A stretch of DNA of 58,403 nucleotides from positions 1 to 58,403 of the forward strand of contig JAZNXS010000026.1 of assembly GCA_045594025.1 (NCBI GenBank). Reading direction: 5' to 3'. The DNA is from Scatosoma sp045594025 (lineage in GTDB: Bacteria > Bacillota > Clostridia > Christensenellales > Borkfalkiaceae). The stretch's first letter is position 1. Every line of letters starts with the position of its first letter. Position numbers and translations under genes: made by a program. The notes beneath the pieces were generated by a model. It did no database searches. It worked only from the letters and a program-made list of their open reading frames with translations, and was not told the origin of the DNA. Positions 42,200-50,711 of this stretch are shown piece after piece.

Positions 42200-44554
42200 T
42201 TAAAAACCTTCAAATTCGTTATAAAAACCTGCTTTTTCCATACAAGCCTTATACCGTTCATACGTCCAACCCTCGCCGATGTTGCAAACGAAGTGATTGA
42301 CGCCTTCGCCAAGCTCCGTCTTCCAACGAATGAGGTAGAAACCGCCCTCTCTTTCGGTCAACTGCGCAGGACGGCTGACGCCGTTTGCCTCTACCGTGAC
42401 CGTACCGCTAAACACTGTTTCGTCCGTTGTCAAATCTATCACGGTGTATTCCGCCGTCAACGCCTTTTGCGTGTCGTTTGCGACTACCAACTCCAAAACG
42501 CCGTTCTTCGGCTCGTCACACATCATACAGAAAGGCTGTTGTGAGCGCTTGATGTAGCTATACGCCAATTTCTTACAGCCATACCAATCTACGATGGCGT
42601 CCGATACCTGCGGCCAACCGTCCGTAACGTTCCACCATAAAATACCCGTTTTTCTCCATTTCGCCACACGGAAACTCTCGATAAAATACTTCTTTGCCTC
42701 CGCTTGCGAAATTTGGCTTTGACGGGCAAACGTATCCAAATCATCGCCTGCCGTTTGAAAAATACGTTCTACTTGACTCACCATCAGGGGAAGTCTGTAC
42801 GCATAGGGATTTCCCTCTACGCACGTTTCGATACCTGCCGCATGAATCAGCCAATCGGGATTTTTATAAATTTCCGTAATCGAATGAACGGGCAAACTTT
42901 CCGCAGGGATAAACTTCTCAATAGACTTCGGCGAAGGACAGCCGTGGTAGCCGATTTCCGAAGCGAAATGGCATTGTACGTTACCGTAATAATCGCCCTT
43001 AAAAAAGTCTCTGGGCCCCCACGTATGCGATTCCGCAGGCATACCGTATTTCCAAGCCACGTCGTCCAAGTACGGGGAGCTGGGAAGATAGGGACGGGTT
43101 GCGTCATGATTGCGCACTTCGCGCAAAATAACGTCCCTCGTCAATTTATTAAAGTTTGGATTGAGGAAGGACGGCGGATCATCTTCCGTACGTGCGCCCT
43201 CCCAGTTAGAGGAAACAAAGGAGTCGCATTCGTTATCCCCTGCCCATACCGCAAGCGAGGGATGCTGTCTTTTTTCAATGACAATCTGTTTCACCTCTTC
43301 ACGCATCAGCTTACAGATGCGCTCATCGTCCGTATAATGTCCGCAAGCAAGCGCAAAATCCTGCCAAATCATGATACCATGTCTGTCGCAATAGTCGTAA
43401 AGTACGTCGCTGGGATAGACGTTACCGCCCCAACAGCGGATCATGTTACAACCCAAATCATTCGCCATTTGAATATTACGCAACGTGTACTCGTCATGGC
43501 GAGAGGGCAACGCGTCACAAGGCACCCAGTTTGTCCCCATCGCGAAAATCTTCTTGCCGTTTACGATAAAACAAAATTCGCCGTTATCCCCTGCTTGAGA
43601 AGTACGCTTTAACCACAGCTTACGAACGCCTAACCGATAGGAAACGCGATCGCATTCCACCCCCTTATATAAGAGAATAACGTCCACGTCGTAAAGGTTC
43701 GCCTCGCCGTAGTTTTTCGGCCACCAGAGCTTAGGAGAACGAAGCTCGGTATCAATGCGCATAGAAGCGCAGAACGGACGGTATTCCGTGCGGAATTCGC
43801 TATCCCCACACTTACCCGTAACAACAACCGTGAAGTCCGTGATATAATCCGCTTCCGTTTCGATTTTTAACGTGGTAAGCAAGTGGGCAATTTCGTTGTT
43901 TTCACCGTAAAGCTGATGGGTATACGTGTACGGATTGACAATTCTCGATTTCGGTAAATACTCCACTGAAACGGGTTTCCAAAGTCCTCCGGAAACGATA
44001 CGGGGCATGATATCCCAGCCGAACATCGAACCCGCTTTTCTAAGCATAATCCCGTCGTGATTGTATTTCATACCGAAACACATCGCAGGAATTTCAAATT
44101 GACGGGCATAAATCGCCGACGGCAAAATATGTACAAGCAGCTGATGCTTACCGCTAGCCACGCCGTTCAAATTGAAACGGTGGGCATGGAACATGTTCTC
44201 AACAAAGCCCAACTTTTCGCCGTCAAGATAAATATCCGCAGCCGTATCCACGCCCTCAAAGCAAAGTACGGCGTCCATATTCTCGTTCGCTTCGTAATCG
44301 AACTCCGTATAATAATACAAATGCAGGTTTTCTAACTTTTGCGTATGTACAGAGTTGGCACCCATGTAAATATCTTCCAAAAGCCCTTCACGCATGAAGT
44401 CGATTTCTACATTTCCGGGAACGGTAGCTTCAATACTCTTATAGCCGCTTTTTGCCACGTCCGCACACGTTTTTAACTCGATTGCATGTTTGCGCACGTC
44501 TGCATTTTCAATCCACGTAAGGCGCCAATTTTCTATCAAAACCGTCTTTTTCAT
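42200..44554 (-). CDS. GH2 beta-mannosidase-like enzyme, 784 aa
   Basis: The start at 44554 is preferred: the sequence CAGGAG lies 7 bases upstream, inside the longer frame that begins at 44578. The N-terminal domain (ENWRLTWIE ... VPGNVEIDFMREGLLEDIYM) and TIM barrel motifs (ALPSRHDEY, MIRCWGGNVYPSDVLYDYCD, GIMIWQDFALACGHY) are those of eukaryote-type and Bacteroides-type beta-mannosidases. The proton donor is the Glu of WAGDNECD (about 441; the family norm is GxNE) and the nucleophile the Glu of ASEIGYHG (about 532). No signal peptide, hence cytoplasmic. It would remove the core beta-1,4-mannose of N-glycan fragments, in line with the alpha-mannosidase encoded at 54973-58068. Confidence 0.88.
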   Translation of the reverse strand: MKKTVLIENWRLTWIENADVRKHAIELKTCADVAKSGYKSIEATVPGNVEIDFMREGLLEDIYMGANSVHTQKLENLHLYYYTEFDYEANENMDAVLCFEGVDTAADIYLDGEKLGFVENMFHAHRFNLNGVASGKHQLLVHILPSAIYARQFEIPAMCFGMKYNHDGIMLRKAGSMFGWDIMPRIVSGGLWKPVSVEYLPKSRIVNPYTYTHQLYGENNEIAHLLTTLKIETEADYITDFTVVVTGKCGDSEFRTEYRPFCASMRIDTELRSPKLWWPKNYGEANLYDVDVILLYKGVECDRVSYRLGVRKLWLKRTSQAGDNGEFCFIVNGKKIFAMGTNWVPCDALPSRHDEYTLRNIQMANDLGCNMIRCWGGNVYPSDVLYDYCDRHGIMIWQDFALACGHYTDDERICKLMREEVKQIVIEKRQHPSLAVWAGDNECDSFVSSNWEGARTEDDPPSFLNPNFNKLTRDVILREVRNHDATRPYLPSSPYLDDVAWKYGMPAESHTWGPRDFFKGDYYGNVQCHFASEIGYHGCPSPKSIEKFIPAESLPVHSITEIYKNPDWLIHAAGIETCVEGNPYAYRLPLMVSQVERIFQTAGDDLDTFARQSQISQAEAKKYFIESFRVAKWRKTGILWWNVTDGWPQVSDAIVDWYGCKKLAYSYIKRSQQPFCMMCDEPKNGVLELVVANDTQKALTAEYTVIDLTTDETVFSGTVTVEANGVSRPAQLTEREGGFYLIRWKTELGEGVNHFVCNIGEGWTYERYKACMEKAGFYNEFEGF

Positions 44555-44654
44555 CTCTTTCTCCTGAGTTTCACTCATACATAATGGAAATATAGACGAA
44601 TTATATCATATTTTCTCGATTTTGTCTATATTTTAATAAAAAAAAGTTACCAAA

Positions 44655-44686
44655 AAACAAAAAACACCGTCTTATAGACGGTGTGA
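44655..44686 (-). terminator. Terminator after the DtxR-family gene
   Basis: ACACCGTC / GACGGTGT stem followed on the minus strand by TTTTTT. Confidence 0.8.
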
Positions 44687-44700
44687 AGTCTTTTAGCCTA

Positions 44701-45066
44701 TTATTTATTGTCCATAAACGCTTTTAAGGTTTCCATCAAATCGTCGGAAATAACGTGCTCGATACGGCAAGCGTTTTCCTCCGCTACGCGCTCCTCCGCG
44801 CCAAGCTTCATCAACACCTCCGTAATCACACGGTGCCGTTCGTAGATATCCATCGCTTTTTGATGACCTGCCTCCGTCAAATCGATTTCCCCAGACGGCG
44901 CCATGGTGATATAGCCACTCTTTTGCAATAACCCCACCGCACGGGAAACGCTGGGACGGGAATATTCTAATTCGTTGGCAATATCAATCGAATGCACGCA
45001 TGCCTTTTTCTTCTTCAAAAGCAAAATCGTTTCCAAATACATTTCTTGCGATTCACGGTATTTCAT
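44701..45066 (-). CDS. DtxR/MntR-family metal-dependent regulator, 121 aa
   Basis: The N-terminal winged helix shows MYLETILLLKKKKACVHSID and then ANELEYSRPSVSRAVGLLQK, the recognition helix of DtxR/MntR proteins. The C-terminal helical part has ERHRVITEVLMKLGAEERVA, with the E-x-x-H metal ligands, and CRIEHVISDD. There is no SH3-like third domain, as in MntR-type and short IdeR-type members of about 120-140 residues. It is encoded just downstream of feoA-feoB and the FeoB-associated protein. GTTAG-N6-CTAA palindromes occur before feoA and feoB, so it probably represses iron uptake when metal is plentiful. Manganese rather than iron as effector cannot be excluded. Confidence 0.88.
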   Translation of the reverse strand: MKYRESQEMYLETILLLKKKKACVHSIDIANELEYSRPSVSRAVGLLQKSGYITMAPSGEIDLTEAGHQKAMDIYERHRVITEVLMKLGAEERVAEENACRIEHVISDDLMETLKAFMDNK

Positions 45067-45161
45067 ACTTTTACCCCTTATATAAGCTGTATTATAACCG
45101 ATTTTTCTTGATTTGTAAAGCCCAAACGGCGATTTTTATCATTTTTCTCTTAAAAATTAAA

Positions 45162-45192
45162 GAGTGAATGCCACCTTACGTCGCATCCACTC
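45162..45192 (-). terminator. Terminator of the feo operon
   Basis: GAGTG-TGC / GCA-CACTC interrupted stem after the Cys-rich gene, with TTTAATTTTT on the minus strand. The regulator gene downstream would therefore mostly use its own promoter. Confidence 0.65.
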
Positions 45193-45198
45193 CATTTC

Positions 45199-45390
45199 TT
45201 ATTCTTTATGGCAACCGCAACAGCAGCTCTGTGCGCAGTCCTTATTTTTTCCGTCCTTTATACCGCAAGAACACCCATCGGGACAGCCGATACATTTTTT
45301 ACCACTCTTTTTTGCTTTGATGATGTAAAAAATCGCGCCGCCGATAATGAAGGCGATTGCCGCAATAGCAATAATATCACCCGGTTCCAT
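45199..45390 (-). CDS. FeoB-associated Cys-rich membrane protein, 63 aa
   Basis: One N-terminal span (IIAIAAIAFIIGGAIFYIIK) is followed by a short basic stretch and a cysteine-rich tail (KKCIGCPDGCSCGIKDG ... CAQSCCCGCHKE) with ten cysteines. This is the typical FeoB-associated Cys-rich protein that replaces FeoC in Clostridia. The tail faces the cytoplasm and may pass ferrous iron or a cluster. It starts 12 bases after feoB. Confidence 0.9.
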   Translation of the reverse strand: MEPGDIIAIAAIAFIIGGAIFYIIKAKKSGKKCIGCPDGCSCGIKDGKNKDCAQSCCCGCHKE

Positions 45391-45402
45391 AGTCTACTCC
45401 TT

Positions 45403-47388
45403 TTACGCTTTTAATTGTCTGTTCTTTTTGATGATAAGTACCGTAATCACCGCCGCAATCGCAAGCACGATTAGCCAGCCGACGATAGGCATCCAAACCG
45501 CGCCGAAGCTTGCGCCCGTGAACAACGTTCCAAAGAAGAAGACGAGGAAACTTACGGTGTAACCGACCGCAAATTGAAGCCCAATGCCTGCCCAGAACCA
45601 TTTTCTACTCTTGATTTCCGCGTTCATAGCGCCAATCGCTGCAAAGCAAGGCGGCGAGAACAGATTGAACATTAAGAAGGCAAGCGCCGCCACTTTCGTA
45701 ATCGCGAATACCGCCGCTACGTCGCCGCCGACCCCCTCCAATATGACAAGTTCATCCATATCGAAGAAGTTGGTGATGCCGTAACATACCGCCAACGTAC
45801 CCACTACGTTTTCCTTTGCAATAAAGCCGGTAACCGTCGCCGCCGCAAGCTGCCATGCGCATACGCCGATAATCGGCGCGAGCACGTACGAGAACGGCAT
45901 TGCAACGTCGTGAAGGATAGATTGATCCGCTTCTACCACCTGGAAGCTCCAGTTGAACGTCTGCATAACGTGTACGGCAAAGTTGCAAACCAAGATGATC
46001 GTACCTGCTTTTACAATGAATGCCCAAGCGCGGGAAATCGTGGATTTGCACGCCCCCCAAAGGCTGGGAAGCTTATATTCGGGGAGCTCTATAATAAAGA
46101 AGGACTTTCTATTTTTATTTCCCGTCAAAAGGTTGATCAGCAACGCGCAGCCAAGGATAATAAGTATGCCCACGAAATACATCGTTACGCCCACCCAAGC
46201 AGACTTGCCGAAGAACACCCCTGCAAACAAGGAAATTACGGGCAATTTTGCGCCGCAAGGCATGAAGGGCGCCAGCATCGCCGTCGTTCTGCGTTCTCTT
46301 TCGTTGCGGATCGTACGGCAAGCCATAACGCCGGGAATCGCGCACCCCGTACCGATAACGAACGGAATGATCGACTTTCCCGAAAGCCCTACCTTCTTGA
46401 AGATGGGATCCAGCACAACGGAAGCGCGCGCCATATAACCGCAATCTTCCAATAAAGCAATCAGGAAATACATGACCATAACGAGAGGTAAGAACCCGAT
46501 AACGGCAATAACGCCGCCGATGACGCCATGCACCAAAATCGAAGCCCAAATACCCAGCTCGCCATCCGCATTCGCAAGCGCGCCGGCAAGCGCTTCCTGC
46601 CCCATTTCCAACCAACCCGTAAACGTATCCGCAATCCAAGGCCCAAGCCATGCCTGCGACAATCCGAACACAAGGAACATTACCACAGCGAAAATGGGAA
46701 TACCCAACCACTTGTTGGTGATTACCCCATCCAACTTATCCTGCCAGGTTACGTCCTTTGTGAATACCTTACGGGTTTCCACTTCGGCTACGATACCGTT
46801 TACAAACGCGAATCTCTTTCTATCCGCTTCTTCCACCACTTTCTTATCCGTGAGATCGATATCTCCCTGCACAAAAGGCACGGTTTGCGTCTTGCCCACC
46901 AAGGCAACCGCCGCTTCCACCACCGCTTTTAACCCGTCCGCCGACGTGGATACCGTTTCTATGACGGGACAGCCAAGCTTTTTAGAAAGCGCCGCCTCGT
47001 CAATTTCCGTTTCCTTCTTCTCGTTAATATCCGCTTTGTTAAGCGCTACGACAACGGGAACACCCAATTCCAATAACTGCGTTGTGAAGAACAAACTACG
47101 GCTAAGGTTGGTTGCGTCTACGATGTTGATAATAACGTCAGGTCTTTCATTTTTGACGTAGGCGCTTGTAATCGTTTCCTCCGACGTAAACGGCGACATC
47201 GAATATGCGCCCGGAAGATCGACTGCAATCAACTCCTCTTCCCCGTCGTAAAAACGGCCTTTAATCTTATGCTCTTTTCTTTCTACGGTAACCCCTGCCC
47301 AGTTTCCAACCTTTTCGTTGCTACCGGTCAAGGCATTGAACATCGTTGTTTTTCCACTGTTTGGATTGCCTGTTAAAGCAATTCTCAT
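45403..47388 (-). CDS. feoB: Ferrous iron transporter FeoB, 661 aa
   Basis: The N-terminal G domain has G1 GNPNSGKTT, G2/G3 VGNWAGVTVE and DLPGAYSM, and G4 NKAD, all in place. A helical GDI-like spacer follows and then a membrane part with two Gate segments, including GCAIPGVMACRTIRN and GFIAKENVVGTLAV, each containing the conserved cysteine and the motif that lines the iron path. The length (661) is normal. It imports Fe2+ driven by GTP hydrolysis. The gene sits in feoA-feoB-Cys-rich order, and a GTTAG-N6-CTAAC palindrome lies 32 bases before the start, so iron control is likely at this gene as well as at feoA. Confidence 0.97.
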   Translation of the reverse strand: MRIALTGNPNSGKTTMFNALTGSNEKVGNWAGVTVERKEHKIKGRFYDGEEELIAVDLPGAYSMSPFTSEETITSAYVKNERPDVIINIVDATNLSRSLFFTTQLLELGVPVVVALNKADINEKKETEIDEAALSKKLGCPVIETVSTSADGLKAVVEAAVALVGKTQTVPFVQGDIDLTDKKVVEEADRKRFAFVNGIVAEVETRKVFTKDVTWQDKLDGVITNKWLGIPIFAVVMFLVFGLSQAWLGPWIADTFTGWLEMGQEALAGALANADGELGIWASILVHGVIGGVIAVIGFLPLVMVMYFLIALLEDCGYMARASVVLDPIFKKVGLSGKSIIPFVIGTGCAIPGVMACRTIRNERERRTTAMLAPFMPCGAKLPVISLFAGVFFGKSAWVGVTMYFVGILIILGCALLINLLTGNKNRKSFFIIELPEYKLPSLWGACKSTISRAWAFIVKAGTIILVCNFAVHVMQTFNWSFQVVEADQSILHDVAMPFSYVLAPIIGVCAWQLAAATVTGFIAKENVVGTLAVCYGITNFFDMDELVILEGVGGDVAAVFAITKVAALAFLMFNLFSPPCFAAIGAMNAEIKSRKWFWAGIGLQFAVGYTVSFLVFFFGTLFTGASFGAVWMPIVGWLIVLAIAAVITVLIIKKNRQLKA

Positions 47389-47419
47389 GTATGTACCTCC
47401 ATATATTGATAAGTTTTTT

Positions 47420-47435
47420 GTTAGTTTATGCTAAC
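47420..47435 (-). promoter_or_regulatory. Putative DtxR-type operator before feoB
   Basis: GTTAG-TTTATG-CTAAC, a palindrome with perfect 5-base arms, matches the half-site of DtxR/IdeR boxes (TTAGGTTAGSCTAACCTAA). The same motif occurs before feoA at 47716. Confidence 0.6.
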
Positions 47436-47481
47436 ACGCGCCCAAAAAAATAATCGCAGGGATTACTTTTTATAAATCACG

Positions 47482-47694
47482 TTATACGATAATCGCTTCC
47501 GCTAAGAAATTATCAATGTTATATCTGGCGTCTTTGATTGCCACTACGCAGCCACCTTTGCGACGGGAAACCACCGTGATTTTCTCACCGCTGTAGCAAC
47601 CAAGCGAAAATAAAAACGAGTTCAATTCTTCGTCGTCCGTTTCAATACGTGCAATCACGTATTCTTTCCCAAGTTCTACTACGTTCAGGTTCAT
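47482..47694 (-). CDS. feoA: FeoA-domain protein, 70 aa
   Basis: A single SH3-like FeoA domain: GKEYVIARIETDDEELNSFL, then SLGCYSGEKITVVSRRKGGC and VVAIKDARYNIDNFLAEAIIV. The positions of the conserved LxxLGhxxGxxIxhxxxxxxG and the final IxxxxAxxIhV pattern agree with the family. FeoA binds FeoB and is required for iron transport. The gene has a TTGACA-17-TATAAT promoter and a palindromic operator upstream, and leads into feoB after 90 bases. Confidence 0.92.
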   Translation of the reverse strand: MNLNVVELGKEYVIARIETDDEELNSFLFSLGCYSGEKITVVSRRKGGCVVAIKDARYNIDNFLAEAIIV

Positions 47695-47715
47695 GACTGT
47701 CTCCTAAAAAATGTT

Positions 47716-47731
47716 GTTAGCCATTGCTAAT
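47716..47731 (-). promoter_or_regulatory. Putative DtxR-type operator before feoA
   Basis: GTTAG-CCATTG-CTAAT lies just downstream of the -10 box, across the expected transcription start of feoA. It shares arms and spacing with the site before feoB. Confidence 0.6.
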
Positions 47732-47742
47732 TCATCAGATTT

Positions 47743-47771
47743 ATTATATCTTACAATTATGCGTTTGTCAA
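47743..47771 (-). promoter_or_regulatory. Promoter of the feo operon
   Basis: Minus strand TTGACA (47771-47766), 17 bases, TATAAT (47748-47743): a perfect consensus promoter. Strong promoters of this type are usually held down by a repressor, which fits the operator next to it. Confidence 0.8.
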
Positions 47772-47811
47772 ACGTTTTATCACAATTTTTGAAAAATTTT
47801 TCCTTAAAACC

Positions 47812-47843
47812 AAAGCGCCGCTTCCGATAGAAGCAGCGCTTTT
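47812..47843 (-). terminator. Terminator after the phosphofructokinase gene
   Basis: AAAGCGCCGCTTC / GAAGCAGCGCTTT stem with one mismatch and T-rich flanks on both strands. Confidence 0.7.
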
Positions 47844-47858
47844 CCTATTTTATTGTAC

Positions 47859-48980
47859 TTAGTCGCCAAAGCAAACGCCCATCGCCTTTGCCATCGAAAC
47901 AAGTTCGCCGTTGGGATCTACGTTCTTCGTCTTCTGACCGATAACTTCTTCCAACGAGACCGCGCCGATCGTATCGCCCTGCATGGTGACCATCTTGCCA
48001 AACTCCCCTTTCATGCAAAGCTCAACCGCCGCATATCCGTAACGGGAAGAAAGCACTCTGTCATGCGCCGTAGGCACACCGCCACGCTGAATATGACCAA
48101 GCGTAGTTGCTCTCGCTTCCGAGCCAACCAACGTTTCAAGCTGATCTGCAACGACTGCGCCAACACCGCCCAAACGAATGGGGTCGGGGCTGTCCTCTCT
48201 CACCTTTAAAATAACCTGCTTGCCGTCTAAGGATTTTGCACCTTCCGAAACGGCTACGATGGAGAATTCTTTACCCTTCGCCTTATCTGCCTTGATTTTT
48301 TCAGCCACCTTGTTGATATCATAAGGAATTTCGGGCAACAAAATAACGTCTGCCGCGCCTGCAATACCCGAATGCAACGTCAACCAGCCTGCTCCTCTAC
48401 CCATGATTTCCACAACCATGATTCTGTGATGGGACATACCCGTCGTGCGGACTCTGTCCAAGCCGTCCGTTGCTACGCTGATTGCCGTATCAAACCCAAA
48501 CGTATAATCGGTGAACGCCAAATCGTTGTCAATCGTTTTGGGAATCGCAATAACATTTACGCCCTTTCTTGCAAAGTCTCTACCCGAAGTAAGCGTACCG
48601 TCGCCGCCCAAAATGAACATTGCGTCGATCCCTGCCTTCTTCAAGTTCTCTACAGCAACGTCGGAAACGTCTTCATAGGTGAGCTTGCCGTTTTCGTCGC
48701 GAACAAATTCCCCATTCGCGTCTTTTACGGGATATTTAAACAGATTATCCTTGTTGGAGCTATATAAAATCGTGCCCCCTCTCGTGATAATTTCCTCTAC
48801 GTCTTCCAAACCGAGCTTGACAAAATCACCGTGGTAAAGCCCGTGATAACCGTGGCGAATCCCCACAACCTCCAAACCGTATTTCAAGATAGCCGTTTTT
48901 ACAACCGCGCGAATAACGGGATTCAACCCAGAGCAATCGCCGCCGCCCGTCATAATTGCAATCTTTTGTACCTTTTTCAT
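47859..48980 (-). CDS. pfkA: 6-phosphofructokinase, 373 aa
   Basis: The start at 48980 (MKKVQKIAIMTGGGDC) gives the usual N-terminus; in-frame starts at 49001 and 49037 are possible. Motifs: TGGGDCSGLNPVIRAVV, FILGGDGTL, IPKTIDNDL, GFDTAISVATDGLDR and VVEIMGRGAGWLTLHSGIAG. The Gly after GGD suggests ATP as phosphoryl donor, while Lys in PKTIDND is the residue linked with pyrophosphate-dependent enzymes; the mixed pair is also found in ATP-dependent members of the long clade (for example trypanosomal enzymes). It catalyses the committed step of glycolysis. Single gene, with a terminator after it. Confidence 0.93.
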   Translation of the reverse strand: MKKVQKIAIMTGGGDCSGLNPVIRAVVKTAILKYGLEVVGIRHGYHGLYHGDFVKLGLEDVEEIITRGGTILYSSNKDNLFKYPVKDANGEFVRDENGKLTYEDVSDVAVENLKKAGIDAMFILGGDGTLTSGRDFARKGVNVIAIPKTIDNDLAFTDYTFGFDTAISVATDGLDRVRTTGMSHHRIMVVEIMGRGAGWLTLHSGIAGAADVILLPEIPYDINKVAEKIKADKAKGKEFSIVAVSEGAKSLDGKQVILKVREDSPDPIRLGGVGAVVADQLETLVGSEARATTLGHIQRGGVPTAHDRVLSSRYGYAAVELCMKGEFGKMVTMQGDTIGAVSLEEVIGQKTKNVDPNGELVSMAKAMGVCFGD

Positions 48981-49171
48981 TCCTCTATTTTCCTCTTTCA
49001 TTAATTGTTTTTTCATTTTGATTATAATAGTATACACTATTATTTAAATTTTATCCAAAATTACATGCATAGCGTGTATAAATATGCTTATTTTTTGGTA
49101 ATTTAAACGTAAAAACATTTTTACCCCACTCTTTTTATTGTACCAAAGGTACAAAGGAGTATTATGCAGAT

Positions 49172-49206
49172 AAAAAAAACAGACAAACTTGGGATAAAAG
49201 TTTGTC
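49172..49206 (-). terminator. Terminator of the TIR-methyltransferase gene
   Basis: GACAAACTT / AAGTTTGTC stem followed by T7 on the minus strand, 13 bases beyond the stop codon. Confidence 0.8.
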
Positions 49207-49218
49207 CGTTTTCTCCGA

Positions 49219-50544
49219 TTATAATTTTCTGGCAGTGAATAATACGAATCCCAAATTAAAGAAGAAATTTTCGTCTTGGAATTTTGCCTCTAAATCCTCG
49301 TATATCTTGTCGTACCACTCCAAATCCTTCACGGCGCGCTGATCTTCGGGATTCGCCTTTACATAAATCTTAAGCTCTTCCAGAATAAACGAGAAGTACG
49401 TATCAAACAAAGCCGAACGTTTTTCGTAGTCCATTCCAGGCGTCGAGATACCCATTTTTTCCAATCGAACGTCCCTATACCCCGAACGCATCAAAAGGGT
49501 GTATATCTGTCTTCCGCTGTTGCGATAGCCCGAAGTACGGCTACGTTTACAAATGTTATAGATACGCTGAATACTGCCGTCCTCATCGGGATAAGCCATA
49601 TTGAACCCGTCGTCGATATCCTTGACGATCAGCGTTGCTCCTCTTTCCAAGAAACGGCGGATGGATTTTAACATTTTATACGGACTCTTTAAATGGAGTA
49701 TCAGCATACTGATATTAACGACGTTAAAGCTTTCAACGTCCATTTCTTCCATATATTCTTCCAGCTTATCGGCAAAATCCTCCTCCTCAACGTTCTGTTC
49801 GAAAAACTTAATTTTGCCTTCTACGCCGTATTTTGCGTTGGAGCTTTCCACAAATCCCCTGTCGTATTCGAGACCGATAAGCTTGGTCACCTTACCGCAT
49901 TGAACAATGCGGTCATGCACGAACGCGCCCGTGTTCGAACCAATGTCCAGTACGCGCAACTCGTCATAGCGCTCGCAAACACCTGTATAAACCTCGCGAT
50001 CAAAATCCACCATAAGGTCTTGCTGAATTTTTAAACGGCGAATTTCCTTTTTATCGTCGGAAAAGATATATGCGTTGCCCTCACGTTCGTAAGAAGCCAC
50101 GGCGTCTAACTTCGAGGTGGTCGGTAAAGATACGTTTTTCAACATACTTACCAGTTTACCCACCGATGCCTCGTAATACTCTTTACTGATATGTATGCCG
50201 TTATAATTCACTAGCTCCTTGATGTCCTCAGGAAGATTATTCGGCCACGTGAATTCCTCCAGCATGACGGGGACTATATTTTTGCCCAGCTTGATTGCAT
50301 GCGCAATTTCCAAACGGAGCCAATCCCCTTCGTTTGCACAACGCTCTAATGCGTTTTTGGAAAGTATGGGCGTGAAATTCATACTCTCTTCAATAGAGCT
50401 GTAAAGCTTCGTATTGAAGTGTCCGGAACTCAACTCTTCCAAGTCAAAGAACGGATTGAGCCCCAGCTTTTTTAAATGCTCGTACAAAAGTCGCGCCGTA
50501 GCAAAGCCGCCTTCTCGTCTATAACTGATAAATAAATCGTACAT
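49219..50544 (-). CDS. TIR domain fused to a class I SAM methyltransferase, 441 aa
   Basis: Residues 1-138 form a TIR domain: MYDLFISYRREGG (box 1), FFDLEELSSGHF, SIEESMNFTPILSKNALERC, and DWLRLEIAHAIKLGKNIVPV. Glu79 in DWLRLEIAHA lies where the catalytic Glu of NAD-cleaving TIR domains is found. After a 55-residue linker, residues 195-330 are a Rossmann methyltransferase with motif I LRVLDIGSNTGAF (199-206), an acidic end of strand 2 (LIGLEYD) and VNISMLILHLKSPYKMLKSI after motif IV. The last 110 residues are helical. It is a single gene with its own terminator and no defence partners next to it. GAGGGG precedes the ATG. TIR domains in bacteria cleave NAD or make signal nucleotides in anti-phage systems; here the second domain suggests methyl transfer to a small molecule or protein, but neither substrate is known. 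Confidence 0.85.
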   Translation of the reverse strand: MYDLFISYRREGGFATARLLYEHLKKLGLNPFFDLEELSSGHFNTKLYSSIEESMNFTPILSKNALERCANEGDWLRLEIAHAIKLGKNIVPVMLEEFTWPNNLPEDIKELVNYNGIHISKEYYEASVGKLVSMLKNVSLPTTSKLDAVASYEREGNAYIFSDDKKEIRRLKIQQDLMVDFDREVYTGVCERYDELRVLDIGSNTGAFVHDRIVQCGKVTKLIGLEYDRGFVESSNAKYGVEGKIKFFEQNVEEEDFADKLEEYMEEMDVESFNVVNISMLILHLKSPYKMLKSIRRFLERGATLIVKDIDDGFNMAYPDEDGSIQRIYNICKRSRTSGYRNSGRQIYTLLMRSGYRDVRLEKMGISTPGMDYEKRSALFDTYFSFILEELKIYVKANPEDQRAVKDLEWYDKIYEDLEAKFQDENFFFNLGFVLFTARKL

Positions 50545-50711
50545 AGCGCCCCTCGAAAACGTTTTATTACGTTATATTTTAACATACCCCATAACGACTG
50601 TCAATAAAAATCCGACATTTTTAGACAAAATCCAACCCTTCATTCACACAGCCAATCTTTATTAAGCATCTACATCGGCAAAATAGAGAGCTATTTTGAA
50701 AAGTTAGCGTT

